A stretch of DNA of 64,000 nt from Colwellia sp. C2M11 (lineage in GTDB: Bacteria > Pseudomonadota > Gammaproteobacteria > Enterobacterales > Alteromonadaceae), in assembly GCF_018860915.1 (NCBI RefSeq), contig NZ_JAHKQD010000028.1, forward strand, positions 1-64,000, read 5' to 3'. The position numbers and the translations under genes were made by a program. The notes beneath the pieces were generated by a model. The model was not told where the DNA came from. It made no database searches and saw only the letters and a list, made by a program, of their open reading frames with translations. Position 1 is the stretch's first letter. The number at the start of each line of letters is the position of its first letter. Below, piece after piece: positions 8,391 to 17,233 of this stretch.

Positions 8391-9512
8391 ATGAATCGCC
8401 AATTGTTTTATTTTTCTGTTATCAGCTTAACATTATCTGCATGTAGTAGTGTTGATAGTAAGCGGGCGCAGGGAGATTTTGATTATGCAAAAAAACAAGA
8501 GTCTAAAGAATTTGTTGTCCCTGAAAATTTGGATAAACCAACAAGAAAACAGCAATTTGCTATTACGAGTATTGTAAATACTCGAGGCCCTGTTGGTGAA
8601 GAGATGGATATCAGAGCGCCATCTTTGGTATTGCCGCTAGCTGATTCTTCACGAACGATCCCTGAATCAGCGGATCCTATCATTTGGTTTGATAAAGTAC
8701 TTGAAGATAGAAGCTTACTTACCTTTGTTAAAGATGCTCTTATTGGACAGTTAACTTCAGATGGTGTTAATTATAATACCGTTAATGTTGATCCTAAAAA
8801 GAATGATGAAGTAGGGGGCACGACTGAAATCATTGAATCGCAATGGTATCATCAAGAAGTTGAAACAGGTTGGTTGTTTAAAGAAATAGAACAATCTATC
8901 AGCATGCGCTTTCGTTATGAGTTTTACCTTAAACCACATGGCCGTAGTTTATCTTTAAAAGTTTCTTTAATTGATTATATGAAAACTGATATGCGTGGTG
9001 GTACTAAAACTATTGATCCTATTGATAAACAACGTGTTGAAATGGCGATGTTAAATGAAGTGATCGGACAAGTTGATTATAATTATCGCTTACAACAGCG
9101 AGAAAGTCGCTTAGTACGTGCGAACCAAAAACTGGTCACGATTAGTGAAAATAGAGCAGCCGAAAATGCCTATGCTGTTGAAATGAGTTTAGATAATTTA
9201 TGGGATAATATGCCTATATTTTTCGAAAATCATGGTTTCACAATTACCGATTTAAATGAAAATGATAAAATTTATTATGTAGATTTTGTCAAACCAACTA
9301 TGAGTCTTTGGGCTAGTATTTGGGGAGACGATCGACCTGTTATTGAACTAAATGATGCTAAGTATCAATTTGTACTTGCACCTATTGAAGACGATAGCCT
9401 AAGAACATCAGTGACTATTTATGATGCTAATGGTGAGCCTTTACCTTTATCAGTATTAGAACTGATATTTCCTGTGATGGAAAAAGGGTTATCTTTTAAA
9501 AATATTTACTAA
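8391..9512 (+). CDS. bamC: BamC (NlpB), outer-membrane assembly lipoprotein
   Basis: The reading frame is open from 8310, but the ATG at 8391 is the likely start: it has a CAGGAG ribosome site just upstream and begins a proper lipoprotein signal with lipobox L-S-A-C (C18). The 373-residue product has an unstructured N-terminal segment followed by two helix-grip domains, as in BamC. BamC is an accessory lipoprotein of the BAM machine that inserts beta-barrel proteins. It stands alone here; the dapA gene that normally precedes it is missing. A strong terminator follows. Confidence 0.88.
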   Translation: MNRQLFYFSVISLTLSACSSVDSKRAQGDFDYAKKQESKEFVVPENLDKPTRKQQFAITSIVNTRGPVGEEMDIRAPSLVLPLADSSRTIPESADPIIWFDKVLEDRSLLTFVKDALIGQLTSDGVNYNTVNVDPKKNDEVGGTTEIIESQWYHQEVETGWLFKEIEQSISMRFRYEFYLKPHGRSLSLKVSLIDYMKTDMRGGTKTIDPIDKQRVEMAMLNEVIGQVDYNYRLQQRESRLVRANQKLVTISENRAAENAYAVEMSLDNLWDNMPIFFENHGFTITDLNENDKIYYVDFVKPTMSLWASIWGDDRPVIELNDAKYQFVLAPIEDDSLRTSVTIYDANGEPLPLSVLELIFPVMEKGLSFKNIY

Positions 9513-9531
9513 AAATAGACTATTGCATATT

Positions 9532-9563
9532 AAAAAGCGCTGATGGTTCAGCGCTTTTTTTTT
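9532..9563 (+). terminator. Rho-independent terminator after bamC
   Basis: A 12-bp stem (arms 9532-9543 and 9548-9559) with a 4-base loop and a GCGC core runs directly into a long T-run. It lies 20 bases past the bamC stop. The A-rich side would also serve the converging minus-strand DUF2897 gene. Confidence 0.9.
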
Positions 9564-9599
9564 AAATTTAATTTTTAATTATTTTTAGTTTACGTAATA

Positions 9600-9794
9600 T
9601 TACTTTTTAAACTGATCTTGCTTAATCGTCGGCATTTTATGCTCAGACTTATTTGTTCTTGGTAATGTTTCTTCTCGATCATTTAACGCTTTTTTACGCA
9701 TTTTATGATTGGTGCTTTTATAGAAGGTACTAAAATTACCAATAAGTAAGGCAATCGTGACACCTATAATTAAAATCGCTAACCAATTTTCCAT
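9600..9794 (-). CDS. DUF2897 small membrane protein
   Basis: The 64-residue protein has one N-terminal membrane helix (about residues 4-22) and a basic, lysine/arginine-rich cytoplasmic tail. This matches the DUF2897 family of short single-pass proteins found in Alteromonadales and Vibrionales. No function is known. It is transcribed toward bamC and shares the terminator region. Confidence 0.7.
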   Translation of the reverse strand: MENWLAILIIGVTIALLIGNFSTFYKSTNHKMRKKALNDREETLPRTNKSEHKMPTIKQDQFKK

Positions 9795-9897
9795 GTATTA
9801 TCCTATGTATTTGTTATGCAAGATGCTATTGATAAGATCATCATAAGCTTTACTGAGTTTATTTTAGCAATGTCTCCAACAAAATAATGTTATTCAA

Positions 9898-10653
9898 TCA
9901 ATAAATTGTATTAACGTTATTGATGTAACGTTTAAAAATTACCGGTAAATGTTCAATTATAGTATCTTTGCCTGCGATATCGGTTTCTAATAATAAGTTT
10001 TGTAGTAACTCTATACTCAATATCGCTTGATATTGTTTAGCAAGTGGAGCGTAAGACAAATGCCACGGTTCTTCTGCTATACCACCTCGGAAACGATCAT
10101 ATGGAAAATAAAAACCATATTGTTCAGCATGCTCTACTAACCAAGATGACAGCTTAGCGAAAGGACCTGAAGCAGCATACTCCCATGGCTCTAATTGTAA
10201 TTTATCATCACCTAATAAATTGGGTGCATAAATATCAATATCACAGCCCCAATGATGCCTACTTCCACCTGGAAGAGCAGAAAATAGTAAGATAGCATTC
10301 ATTATCTCAAATTCAGAAAGTTTATTAATATTTATTACTTTACCATCAATATCTTTAATGGCCGTTTTACCGGTAAATTTATTATTCCAAATTAACAATT
10401 GTCGTTCAAATGAGCGAAAGCCACTTGCAAGTTGTATTTCAATACCTGCTTTAGCTGCATGGTCTACTAATGCTTGGTAATCGTTTTGCATCAGTTTATG
10501 TATGCCTAATACTTTTGCATTAGCCGGTTTATCTGTATTAAGTGACGTAGCATTTTCAAAAAAATCGATATGTTGATCAGTTAAGCCAAGTGCTTGCGCT
10601 GAAAATTGACCACTTATTTTTTTATTAGTTACTCCAGGGCTCATAGCAGTCAT
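9898..10653 (-). CDS. M15-family D-alanyl-D-alanine carboxypeptidase-like protein
   Basis: The 251-residue protein carries the VanY/M15B zinc motifs [10 protein letters not shown] and E-E-P-W-H-L-S. These supply the zinc ligands and the catalytic acid used to cut D-Ala-D-Ala or related peptidoglycan peptides. No signal peptide is evident at the N-terminus, so it may act on internal or recycled muropeptides. The start overlaps the dapE stop by four bases (ATGA), implying translational coupling. The pairing with dapE is notable because DapE makes the diaminopimelate that ends up in these peptides. Confidence 0.85.
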   Translation of the reverse strand: MTAMSPGVTNKKISGQFSAQALGLTDQHIDFFENATSLNTDKPANAKVLGIHKLMQNDYQALVDHAAKAGIEIQLASGFRSFERQLLIWNNKFTGKTAIKDIDGKVININKLSEFEIMNAILLFSALPGGSRHHWGCDIDIYAPNLLGDDKLQLEPWEYAASGPFAKLSSWLVEHAEQYGFYFPYDRFRGGIAEEPWHLSYAPLAKQYQAILSIELLQNLLLETDIAGKDTIIEHLPVIFKRYINNVNTIY

Positions 10654-11831
10654 TCAGTTTTATCTTGCAGTAATACTTGCTGTAAACAAGTATAATAAAT
10701 ATCACAAAGTTTTTCTAAATCCTCACATGTAACCGATTCATTGACTTGATGAATAGTTGCATTACATGGCCCTAACTCTATTACTTTTGCACCTGTTGGC
10801 GCAATAAAACGGCCATCAGAAGTCCCTCCTGATGTTGAAAGTTTTGGTGCTATACCGGTAACAGAGCTGACAGCTTGTGTTACTGATGTTAGAAAATCAC
10901 CTTTTTCATTACCCAGTTCGGTAATAAAAGGCTTGCCGTTAAATGTCCATTTTATATCGTAGTCTAATTGATGCTTATTGAGAATTGATTCAACTTGTTG
11001 AACAATAATTTGATCTGTTAACTCTGTACTATAACGTAAATTAAACAACGCAGTTAAATGCCCAGGGACAACATTAGTCGCACCGGTACCTGAATTAATG
11101 TTTGATATTTGAAAACTTGTGGCAGGGAAGTAATCATTTCCATTATCCCAATGATATTGACTGAGCTCTGTTAAAGCAGGCATTGCTATATGAATTGGAT
11201 TGATAACATGTTCAGGGTAGGCAACATGTCCTTGTTTTCCTTTAATATCTACATCTGCCGAAATAGAGCCTCGACGACCATTCTTTATCACATCACCAAC
11301 AAAATCGGTACTTGATGGTTCACCAACAATACAATAAGTTATTTTTTCATTTCGTGCTTCTAATGCATCAATAACACGAGTGGTACCATTAATAAAAGGG
11401 CCTTCTTCATCGCTCGTTATTAAGTAGGTGATAGCGCCATGATAGTGAGGGTAATCAGTAACAAATCGCTCTGTTGCCACAAGCATTGCAGCAAGACTGC
11501 CTTTCATATCTGCAGCACCTCGTCCATAGAGAACTCCATCAATAATGGTTGGCTCAAAGGGTGGTGTATGCCATAGTTCTAAATTTCCAGCGGGAACAAC
11601 ATCAGTATGACCTGCAAAACAGAATATAGGGTCACTTTCATTTAACGTTTTACCATCACGTCTAGACCATAAGTTAGTCGTATCTTCAAACACCATTGTT
11701 TCGTTAATAAAACCAAGCTTTGCAAGTCTATCTTTCATTAATTGCTGACAACCCGCATCTTCAGGGGTTACTGATGGGCGCGAAATTAAATCGATTGCTA
11801 GCTTGATCACATCACTAGTTTGGTCAGACAT
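10650..11831 (-). CDS. dapE: DapE, succinyl-diaminopimelate desuccinylase
   Basis: The 393-residue M20 metallopeptidase-fold enzyme hydrolyses N-succinyl-LL-diaminopimelate in lysine and peptidoglycan synthesis. Dinuclear zinc motifs are visible: G-H-T-D-V-V-P near residue 75, R-G-A-A-D-M-K-G, and the S-D-E-E-G-P catalytic glutamate. The C-terminal G-G-T-S-D-G-R-F is also characteristic. It is followed by the translationally coupled M15 peptidase and preceded by yffB, the usual partner of dapE. Confidence 0.95.
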   Translation of the reverse strand: MSDQTSDVIKLAIDLISRPSVTPEDAGCQQLMKDRLAKLGFINETMVFEDTTNLWSRRDGKTLNESDPIFCFAGHTDVVPAGNLELWHTPPFEPTIIDGVLYGRGAADMKGSLAAMLVATERFVTDYPHYHGAITYLITSDEEGPFINGTTRVIDALEARNEKITYCIVGEPSSTDFVGDVIKNGRRGSISADVDIKGKQGHVAYPEHVINPIHIAMPALTELSQYHWDNGNDYFPATSFQISNINSGTGATNVVPGHLTALFNLRYSTELTDQIIVQQVESILNKHQLDYDIKWTFNGKPFITELGNEKGDFLTSVTQAVSSVTGIAPKLSTSGGTSDGRFIAPTGAKVIELGPCNATIHQVNESVTCEDLEKLCDIYYTCLQQVLLQDKTE

Positions 11832-11897
11832 AAGGATCCTTGAAATATAAATAATTTACATAGCTATCATAGGTAATTTGCACAGGTAATTTGATAT

Positions 11898-12269
11898 TTA
11901 TTGGCAAATACTTTGGTAGAGTTCAGCTTTAAAGCCTAAGTGTAACAGTTGACTTGACTCATCAGATGACTCTATTAACAACAAAGGTCGCTTCAACAAA
12001 GTAGGTTGCGCAATAACTTGTTCAAAAGCGACTTCATCAGTGAGATTATTTTTAATATCATCACTTAAGTTGCGATAAGTCGTACTACGTTTATTCAGTA
12101 GAGTACTCCAATCATTAAGTTCAACAAATTTAGTTAATAGAGCCTCTGTCAGTGGCTGCTTTTTAAAATCGTAAAATTGATGCTCGATATTATTTGTTGT
12201 AAGCCATTTTAAAGCCTTTTTAACTGTATCGCAGTTATTGATTCCGTATAGTGTTAATTTTTTAGTCAT
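11898..12269 (-). CDS. yffB: YffB/Spx-MgsR-like ArsC-fold protein
   Basis: The 123-residue protein has a thioredoxin fold with Y-G-I-N-N-C-D-T-V-K-K at residues 8-18; the redox cysteine is C13, in a C-D-T-V rather than C-x-x-C arrangement. The pattern matches YffB, the ArsC-related protein encoded next to dapE in many gammaproteobacteria. Its substrate is not established. It lies 66 bases upstream of dapE, same strand. Confidence 0.85.
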   Translation of the reverse strand: MTKKLTLYGINNCDTVKKALKWLTTNNIEHQFYDFKKQPLTEALLTKFVELNDWSTLLNKRSTTYRNLSDDIKNNLTDEVAFEQVIAQPTLLKRPLLLIESSDESSQLLHLGFKAELYQSICQ

Positions 12270-12324
12270 AATAGTTACTAGTTGATTATCCTATTGTAAA
12301 ATTGAATTGTAGCTGAAAAATTAA

Positions 12325-12705
12325 TTATTCAATCACGTTGTAATCGTTTAATTTAAGTGTTTCGATTGCTGCCGAAATAGCCTCTTTTTTTACTAATATG
12401 TAGTCGGTATCAAATGTAGAAATAGCGAAAATGCTAATGCTTTCATTAGCCAGCAAAGTGGCAATGCGCGATAAAATTCCTGTTAACGAGAAATCTAATG
12501 GGCCAACAACTTCTAATGCTTGCCAATTAGTTTCAATTGCATCGCTATTAATTTTAATGTTTTCAGGTAAAACGATAGAGACTTCATTAAACGTTTTCGC
12601 AATAAAATAAATAGGTGCGGTAAAAACTTGATCGGGTATGTCACGCTCTTTAGATAAGCGATGAATAGTAAAAGATTCATTTAAGCGTTTTAAGGTTAAA
12701 GCCAT
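12325..12705 (-). CDS. ACT domain-containing protein (CASTOR/ACT type)
   Basis: The 126-residue protein resembles the family of short proteins with a CASTOR-like ACT domain in the C-terminal half (L-D-F-S-L-T-G-I-L-S ... I-S-I-F-A-I-S-T-F-D-T-D-Y). These domains bind amino acids, but no ligand or partner is known for this one. It lies 55 bases upstream of yffB on the same strand and could be first in the yffB–dapE–M15 transcript. Confidence 0.75.
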   Translation of the reverse strand: MALTLKRLNESFTIHRLSKERDIPDQVFTAPIYFIAKTFNEVSIVLPENIKINSDAIETNWQALEVVGPLDFSLTGILSRIATLLANESISIFAISTFDTDYILVKKEAISAAIETLKLNDYNVIE

Positions 12706-13034
12706 TGTAAATCCATATTTTATTAAAGGTGTTATTATAACTATTTTTTAGTATGAACTCTAGCAAAGGACAAAATATTGCAGTAGTGATAACATCCACA
12801 AAACCTGTGGACATCTTTGTGTGTAATTATGTGGGTAAAGTTTAAGGTATTGATTGTAATGGGTTTAATGCTGTGTTTGTTTTTTAACACATCGTTAGTT
12901 TTCTCGATTGCGCTTCATTTGTGGATGTTATTAACGTTGAAAATGCAAGCTATAAAATAATTTTTTTAGTTTGTCATGCTAAGTTTATTTTCGAGTCACT
13001 TTTCCAGACTGTACATTAGTGCTATAGTTTAAAT
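12706..13034. other. Divergent intergenic region with long inverted repeat and DnaA-box-like words
   Basis: This 329-base gap lies between the ACT gene (minus) and yfbV (plus). It contains a 14-bp perfect inverted repeat with widely spaced arms, 12789-12802 and 12918-12931. Four 9-mers resemble the DnaA box TTATCCACA; the closest, at 12830-12838 on the minus strand, has one mismatch. No coding frame is visible. Confidence 0.5.
12789..12931. repeat. 14-bp inverted repeat with DnaA-box-like cores
   Basis: The arm at 12789-12802 is the exact reverse complement of 12918-12931, separated by 115 bases. Each arm contains a word two mismatches from a DnaA box. Two more such words lie between them at 12806-12814 and 12830-12838. 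This could be a paired protein-binding site upstream of yfbV; DnaA is only one candidate. Confidence 0.45.
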
Positions 13035-13505
13035 ATGAATATATCTGTAATAGACCTCATTAAATTAGGTCAAAAATATTGTAAGCTTTGGCCTGAAAAA
13101 GCCGAATTAGCTCGGTATTTTTCTGATTATCGTGCGGTACAAAGTGCACGGTTTGTTTGTCGCTATTTCCCTGCATTGTCGTTATTTACTGTTATTATGC
13201 AGCTTTATTTTGCGTCTGGCTTTTTTAGTGGCAATGGTAATATCAATAATGCGATTAACGCATTACCCCAAGCTTTAGTGTATGGAATCTTTTTATTATC
13301 TATTCCTGTGCAAGCTTTAGTGATGTTAGGCGTTAAAGCGGATAAAATTTTACCTCCGCCTTTAGCATCTTGGTATCGGAGCGGATTAGAAAAAGCATTA
13401 ACTCAAGGAAGTAATAAACACCTTAATGATTTAGCCACGTCAAACCCAAGATATATTGATTTAGCCCAATTGTTGCAGATTACTTACGCCTCTCGAAATA
13501 CATAA
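13035..13505 (+). CDS. yfbV: YfbV, UPF0208 membrane protein (terminus macrodomain insulation)
   Basis: The 156-residue protein has the YfbV pattern: an N-terminal G-Q-K-Y-C-K-L-W-P motif, two membrane helices (about 42-62 and 80-102), then L-P-P-P-L-A-S-W-Y. In E. coli YfbV limits the reach of MatP around the Ter macrodomain. The upstream region carries a conspicuous inverted repeat. A terminator hairpin follows within 30 bases of the stop. Confidence 0.88.
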   Translation: MNISVIDLIKLGQKYCKLWPEKAELARYFSDYRAVQSARFVCRYFPALSLFTVIMQLYFASGFFSGNGNINNAINALPQALVYGIFLLSIPVQALVMLGVKADKILPPPLASWYRSGLEKALTQGSNKHLNDLATSNPRYIDLAQLLQITYASRNT

Positions 13506-13532
13506 TTTTAGGTCATATAAGCGTTTTATCAC

Positions 13533-13570
13533 TAATACTTATATTTTAATGAAAGAATAAGTATTATTTT
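13533..13570 (+). terminator. Terminator after yfbV
   Basis: A 10-bp AT-rich stem (arms 13533-13542 and 13557-13566) leads into a T-run. The hairpin abuts the stop codon of the converging rlmA gene, so it may serve both. Confidence 0.6.
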
Positions 13571-14379
13571 TACTTTTTGTATAAACGTAAAATAAAGTCT
13601 GCCTGGCAAGTAAATTGATCCATTGCTTTAATTTGTGCCATTAATTCTTTTGAGGCTTTAAAGGCAAAGGGTGTCATCGCTAATAAGTTTAAGACATCTT
13701 CACTGCTGCTAAAGTGCATTGGGTATGTTAATTTCTGCTCTTCAATGAGCGTTAAATTTTCAATAGGACTCTTACTCGTGTCATGCTGGTTAGCTTGTTC
13801 ATAAATAAGTTCTTTTAATTCAAATAGGTGTTTTTCAGCCGGGGTCACTGTTAAAAGGTAGCCGTTTTCACTAAGAATACGTGTAAATTCCGTTTCTAAA
13901 ATTGGCGCATACACAGATACAAGCCAAGCAAAGTAATTATCACTAAAACTTAATTTAGATAATGTCCCTACACTAAAGTGGCAGGTCTTATAACGTTTAG
14001 CGGCAATTTTTATTGTTTCTTTGGCAATATCAACACCGTACACATTATTTGTACCATTTTTATGTTGATGAGTATAAAAACCTTCTCCACAACCCGCATC
14101 AAGTAAAGGCGCACTTGTATTGCCATATTGCTGATAAAGCTCAAGCATTTTATCAACTAATGGTTGATAGAAACCTTTATCAAGAAAAGCTCTTCTGGCA
14201 ACAACCATTGCTTTATTATCACCTGGCTCTTTTGAGTGTTTAAATTGCACAGGAAGCAAATTTACATAACCTTGTTTAGCCTGATCAAAACTATGTTTAT
14301 TATCACAACAATAAGTTTTACCGATAAGAGATAATGGTTGCTGGCAAAGAGGGCAGAGGTATTTTTCTAATTGAGACAT
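13570..14379 (-). CDS. rlmA: RlmA, 23S rRNA (guanine-745-N1)-methyltransferase
   Basis: The 269-residue protein begins with the RlmA zinc finger: C9-P-L-C12, then C25 and H29, the same spacing as in E. coli RlmA. A Rossmann methyltransferase follows with the S-adenosylmethionine loop L-D-A-G-C-G-E-G-F-Y near residue 93. The enzyme methylates G745 of 23S rRNA. It is probably cotranscribed from the xthA side or independent (56-base gap). Confidence 0.92.
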   Translation of the reverse strand: MSQLEKYLCPLCQQPLSLIGKTYCCDNKHSFDQAKQGYVNLLPVQFKHSKEPGDNKAMVVARRAFLDKGFYQPLVDKMLELYQQYGNTSAPLLDAGCGEGFYTHQHKNGTNNVYGVDIAKETIKIAAKRYKTCHFSVGTLSKLSFSDNYFAWLVSVYAPILETEFTRILSENGYLLTVTPAEKHLFELKELIYEQANQHDTSKSPIENLTLIEEQKLTYPMHFSSSEDVLNLLAMTPFAFKASKELMAQIKAMDQFTCQADFILRLYKK

Positions 14380-14434
14380 AGTTTACCTTTAGCATTAACG
14401 TATAATAGTTAATGCTAATATTTTATAGAAATAT

Positions 14435-15244
14435 TTAGTGGTTAAAAGTAGACCAAATTGGTGCATGATCAGATGGCTTTTCTATACCGCGTAATTCATA
14501 ATCAATATCTGATTCAATACATTGTTCACTTAAGCTTTGTGTTGCTAGTACAACGTCAATTCGTAAACCACGATTGTCATCAAAACCCCGTGAACGATAA
14601 TCAAACCAAGAATATTTTTCAGTCTGTTCAGGATGAAGTTGACGGAAAGTATCAATAAAGCCCCAAGCCATTAATTTGGCTAACCATTCACGTTCTTCTA
14701 ATTGAAATGAACATTTTCCTGACTTTAACCAACGCTTACGATTTATCTCACCAATACCAATATCTAAATCGAGTGGAGAGATATTGATATCACCCATCAC
14801 AACAATTTTCTCATCTTTGGTGTGATGTTCATTTAAGTAAGTCATTAGATCTTGATAAAATTTACGTTTATAAGGAAATTTAGTTTCATGGTTAATATTC
14901 TCACCTTGTGGGAAATAACCATTTAAAACGGTGATCTTTTCGCCTATATCATTAGTGGTTTCTACCATGATCATTCGGCGTTGCGCTTCTTCATCATCAG
15001 TAGGAAATCCTTTTTGAACTTTTATTGCAGGTTTTTTACATAGCATTGCCACACCATAATGGGCTTTTTGTCCATGAAAATATACGTGATATCCCATGGC
15101 TTCAACCGCTTCAAGTGGGAATATCTCATCGTGAACCTTGATTTCTTGTAGGCCAATAATATCGGGTTGGTGTTTATCAATAATGGCTTGTAATTGATGA
15201 AGACGAGCGCGAAGGCCATTAATGTTAAAAGAGATAATTTTCAT
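14435..15244 (-). CDS. xthA: XthA, exodeoxyribonuclease III
   Basis: The 269-residue protein shows the exonuclease III/AP endonuclease motifs N-G-L-R-A-R, L-Q-E-I-K with the metal-binding glutamate, G-D-I-N-I-S and the terminal S-D-H-A-P-I. It cuts abasic sites and degrades duplex DNA 3'-5' in base-excision repair. Length matches E. coli XthA. It is divergent from the tldD operon. Confidence 0.95.
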   Translation of the reverse strand: MKIISFNINGLRARLHQLQAIIDKHQPDIIGLQEIKVHDEIFPLEAVEAMGYHVYFHGQKAHYGVAMLCKKPAIKVQKGFPTDDEEAQRRMIMVETTNDIGEKITVLNGYFPQGENINHETKFPYKRKFYQDLMTYLNEHHTKDEKIVVMGDINISPLDLDIGIGEINRKRWLKSGKCSFQLEEREWLAKLMAWGFIDTFRQLHPEQTEKYSWFDYRSRGFDDNRGLRIDVVLATQSLSEQCIESDIDYELRGIEKPSDHAPIWSTFNH

Positions 15245-15556
15245 AAAACAGACTCAGTAAAAAATTTGTTGAATATGCTAACAGAAACTTTTTTTAAAAA
15301 CCCTAATTATTACCTGATCTTACTATTTTTACTCAAAGATGTTTATTTTTTAACTTTTGTAATAGATTGTTACCGATTTAGTTTTTTTAAGCTATTGAGC
15401 TTTTTTGTATTATTGTTATAAACTGAAGGTATAAGTTATATTAAAAAATATTTTTAGAACCTTTTTTGATATACCTTATGAATGAAGTTAATAACTTGAA
15501 TTACATTAAAAATAATTACAATGAATAAAACAAATAACTAATAGAAGGGAATACCA
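15245..15556. other. Intergenic region between xthA and the tldD operon
   Basis: This 312-base AT-rich gap holds the divergent promoters. The best plus-strand promoter match is annotated separately at 15466-15494. No open reading frame, RNA gene or strong repeat was recognised. Confidence 0.5.
15466..15494 (+). promoter_or_regulatory. Putative sigma-70 promoter of the tldD–moxR gene train
   Basis: TTGATA (15466-15471) and TAATAA (15489-15494) are 17 bases apart, about 60 bases before the tldD start. A second, weaker pair (TTGAAT/TACAAT with a 15-base gap) overlaps at 15496-15522. This is consensus matching only. Confidence 0.35.
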
Positions 15557-17185
15557 ATGCAAAGACGTGACTTTATTAAACTCACTGGTGTCGGTGTCGG
15601 CGGGCTTGTACTGCCTATGTCGGGCATGGCTGTTTCAGCAGAACAATTATTAGACAAACCAATGGATGTCGTGTTTAAGAAAAAACTTGCCGATATAGCG
15701 CTCAATGCTGCTAAAGCGAAAGGCGCAACTTATGCCGATGTACGTATTGGACGGTATTTAAATCAATTTATTACCACACAAGAAAAGCGTGTTGATAACA
15801 TAGTTAATACTGAGTCTGCTGGTATTGGTGTTCGTGTTATTGCAAATGGTACATGGGGATTTGCTTCTACCTCTAATATGACACCAGATAGCGTAGCTAA
15901 AGCCGCTGAACAAGCGGTTGCGGTTGCTGTTGCTAATTCAAAATTTCAAACCGTGCCAGTACAATTAGCACCAGTTAAAGGGGTTGGTGATGTTACTTGG
16001 AATACACCAATCACAAAGAATGCATTTGAAGTACCTATTAAAGATAAAGTTGATTTATTGCTGTCAGTAAATGATGCAGCCATGACGAATGGTGCTAATT
16101 ATATTACGTCAGTGCTATTTCTGGTTAATGAACAAAAATATTTTGCTTCTACTGATGGCTCTTATATTGATCAAGATGTACATCGTTTATGGGCACCATT
16201 TTTTGCTACTGCTATTGGCGAATCAGGCTTTAAGCAACGTACAGGTTTAGGTAATCCTGTTGGTATGGGGTTTGAGTACTTAGACGGCAAAGAAGAAGAT
16301 AAAATTCGTATTTCTGGTGCTAATGTTGGTTATAAAAATTCTTACGATATACTCGAAGATGCTGCTGAAGCAGGTAAACAGCTCAAAGTTAAGCTGAAAG
16401 CTAAATCAGTTGAACCAGGAAAATATGATTTAGTGTTAGACCCTGCGCATTTAATGTTAACTATCCATGAATCAGTAGGCCATCCATTAGAGTTAGACCG
16501 AGTATTAGGTTATGAAGCTAACTTTGCTGGAACAAGTTTTGCTACTTTAGACAAATGGAAAAGTGGCAAGTTTAATTATGGCTCTAAAATAGTTAATTTA
16601 GTAGCAGATAAAACACAACCTTATTCATTAGGGAATGTCGGCTTTGATGATGAAGGCGTTAAAACCAAAGAATGGGATCTAGTTAAAGATGGTACGTTAG
16701 TCAATTACCAAGCTACTCGCGATCAAGTACATATGATTGATCAAAAAGAATCACACGGTTGTTGTTATGCACAAAGCTGGCGTGACGTGCAATTTCAACG
16801 TATGCCTAATGTATCATTAAAACCAAACAAAGAAGATATTTCAGCAGAAGATGTTATTAAAGATGTTGAAAATGGTATTTATATCGCAGGTCGTGGTTCG
16901 TTCTCAATTGATCAACAACGTTATAACTTCCAGTTTGGCGGTCAATTATTTTATGAAATTAAAAATGGTAAAATTACTGAACAAATTGAAGATGTTGCTT
17001 ATCAATCGAATACGCAGGAGTTTTGGAACAGTTGTACGCAAATGGCAGGAAAATCGGATTACAGAATAGGCGGTTCTTTCTTTGATGGTAAAGGTCAACC
17101 TTCGCAAGTGAGTGCAGTATCTCACGGTTGTCCAACGACACGTTTTAACAATATAAATGTGATTAATACCGCACGTAATGTGTAG
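15557..17185 (+). CDS. Tat-exported TldD-family metalloprotease homologue
   Basis: The 542-residue protein starts with a twin-arginine signal, R-R-D-F-I-K at residues 3-8, a glycine-rich hydrophobic stretch and a cut near residue 28. The rest is a TldD-type fold with the zinc motif H-E-S-V-G-H at 304-309. E. coli TldD works in the cytoplasm with TldE, processing microcins and unfolded peptides; this one should act in the periplasm. The Cys zinc ligand of E. coli TldD (in G-M-C-G-K) aligns with a stretch lacking Cys here; C493 or C525 (H-G-C-P-T) might substitute. SD AGAAGGGA precedes the ATG. It is first in a train with a TldE homologue 48 bases downstream. Confidence 0.85.
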   Translation: MQRRDFIKLTGVGVGGLVLPMSGMAVSAEQLLDKPMDVVFKKKLADIALNAAKAKGATYADVRIGRYLNQFITTQEKRVDNIVNTESAGIGVRVIANGTWGFASTSNMTPDSVAKAAEQAVAVAVANSKFQTVPVQLAPVKGVGDVTWNTPITKNAFEVPIKDKVDLLLSVNDAAMTNGANYITSVLFLVNEQKYFASTDGSYIDQDVHRLWAPFFATAIGESGFKQRTGLGNPVGMGFEYLDGKEEDKIRISGANVGYKNSYDILEDAAEAGKQLKVKLKAKSVEPGKYDLVLDPAHLMLTIHESVGHPLELDRVLGYEANFAGTSFATLDKWKSGKFNYGSKIVNLVADKTQPYSLGNVGFDDEGVKTKEWDLVKDGTLVNYQATRDQVHMIDQKESHGCCYAQSWRDVQFQRMPNVSLKPNKEDISAEDVIKDVENGIYIAGRGSFSIDQQRYNFQFGGQLFYEIKNGKITEQIEDVAYQSNTQEFWNSCTQMAGKSDYRIGGSFFDGKGQPSQVSAVSHGCPTTRFNNINVINTARNV

Positions 17186-17233
17186 TCGTTAATTCGATAC
17201 ACAAAGCAAAATAATTTAAAGAAGGAATATGTA

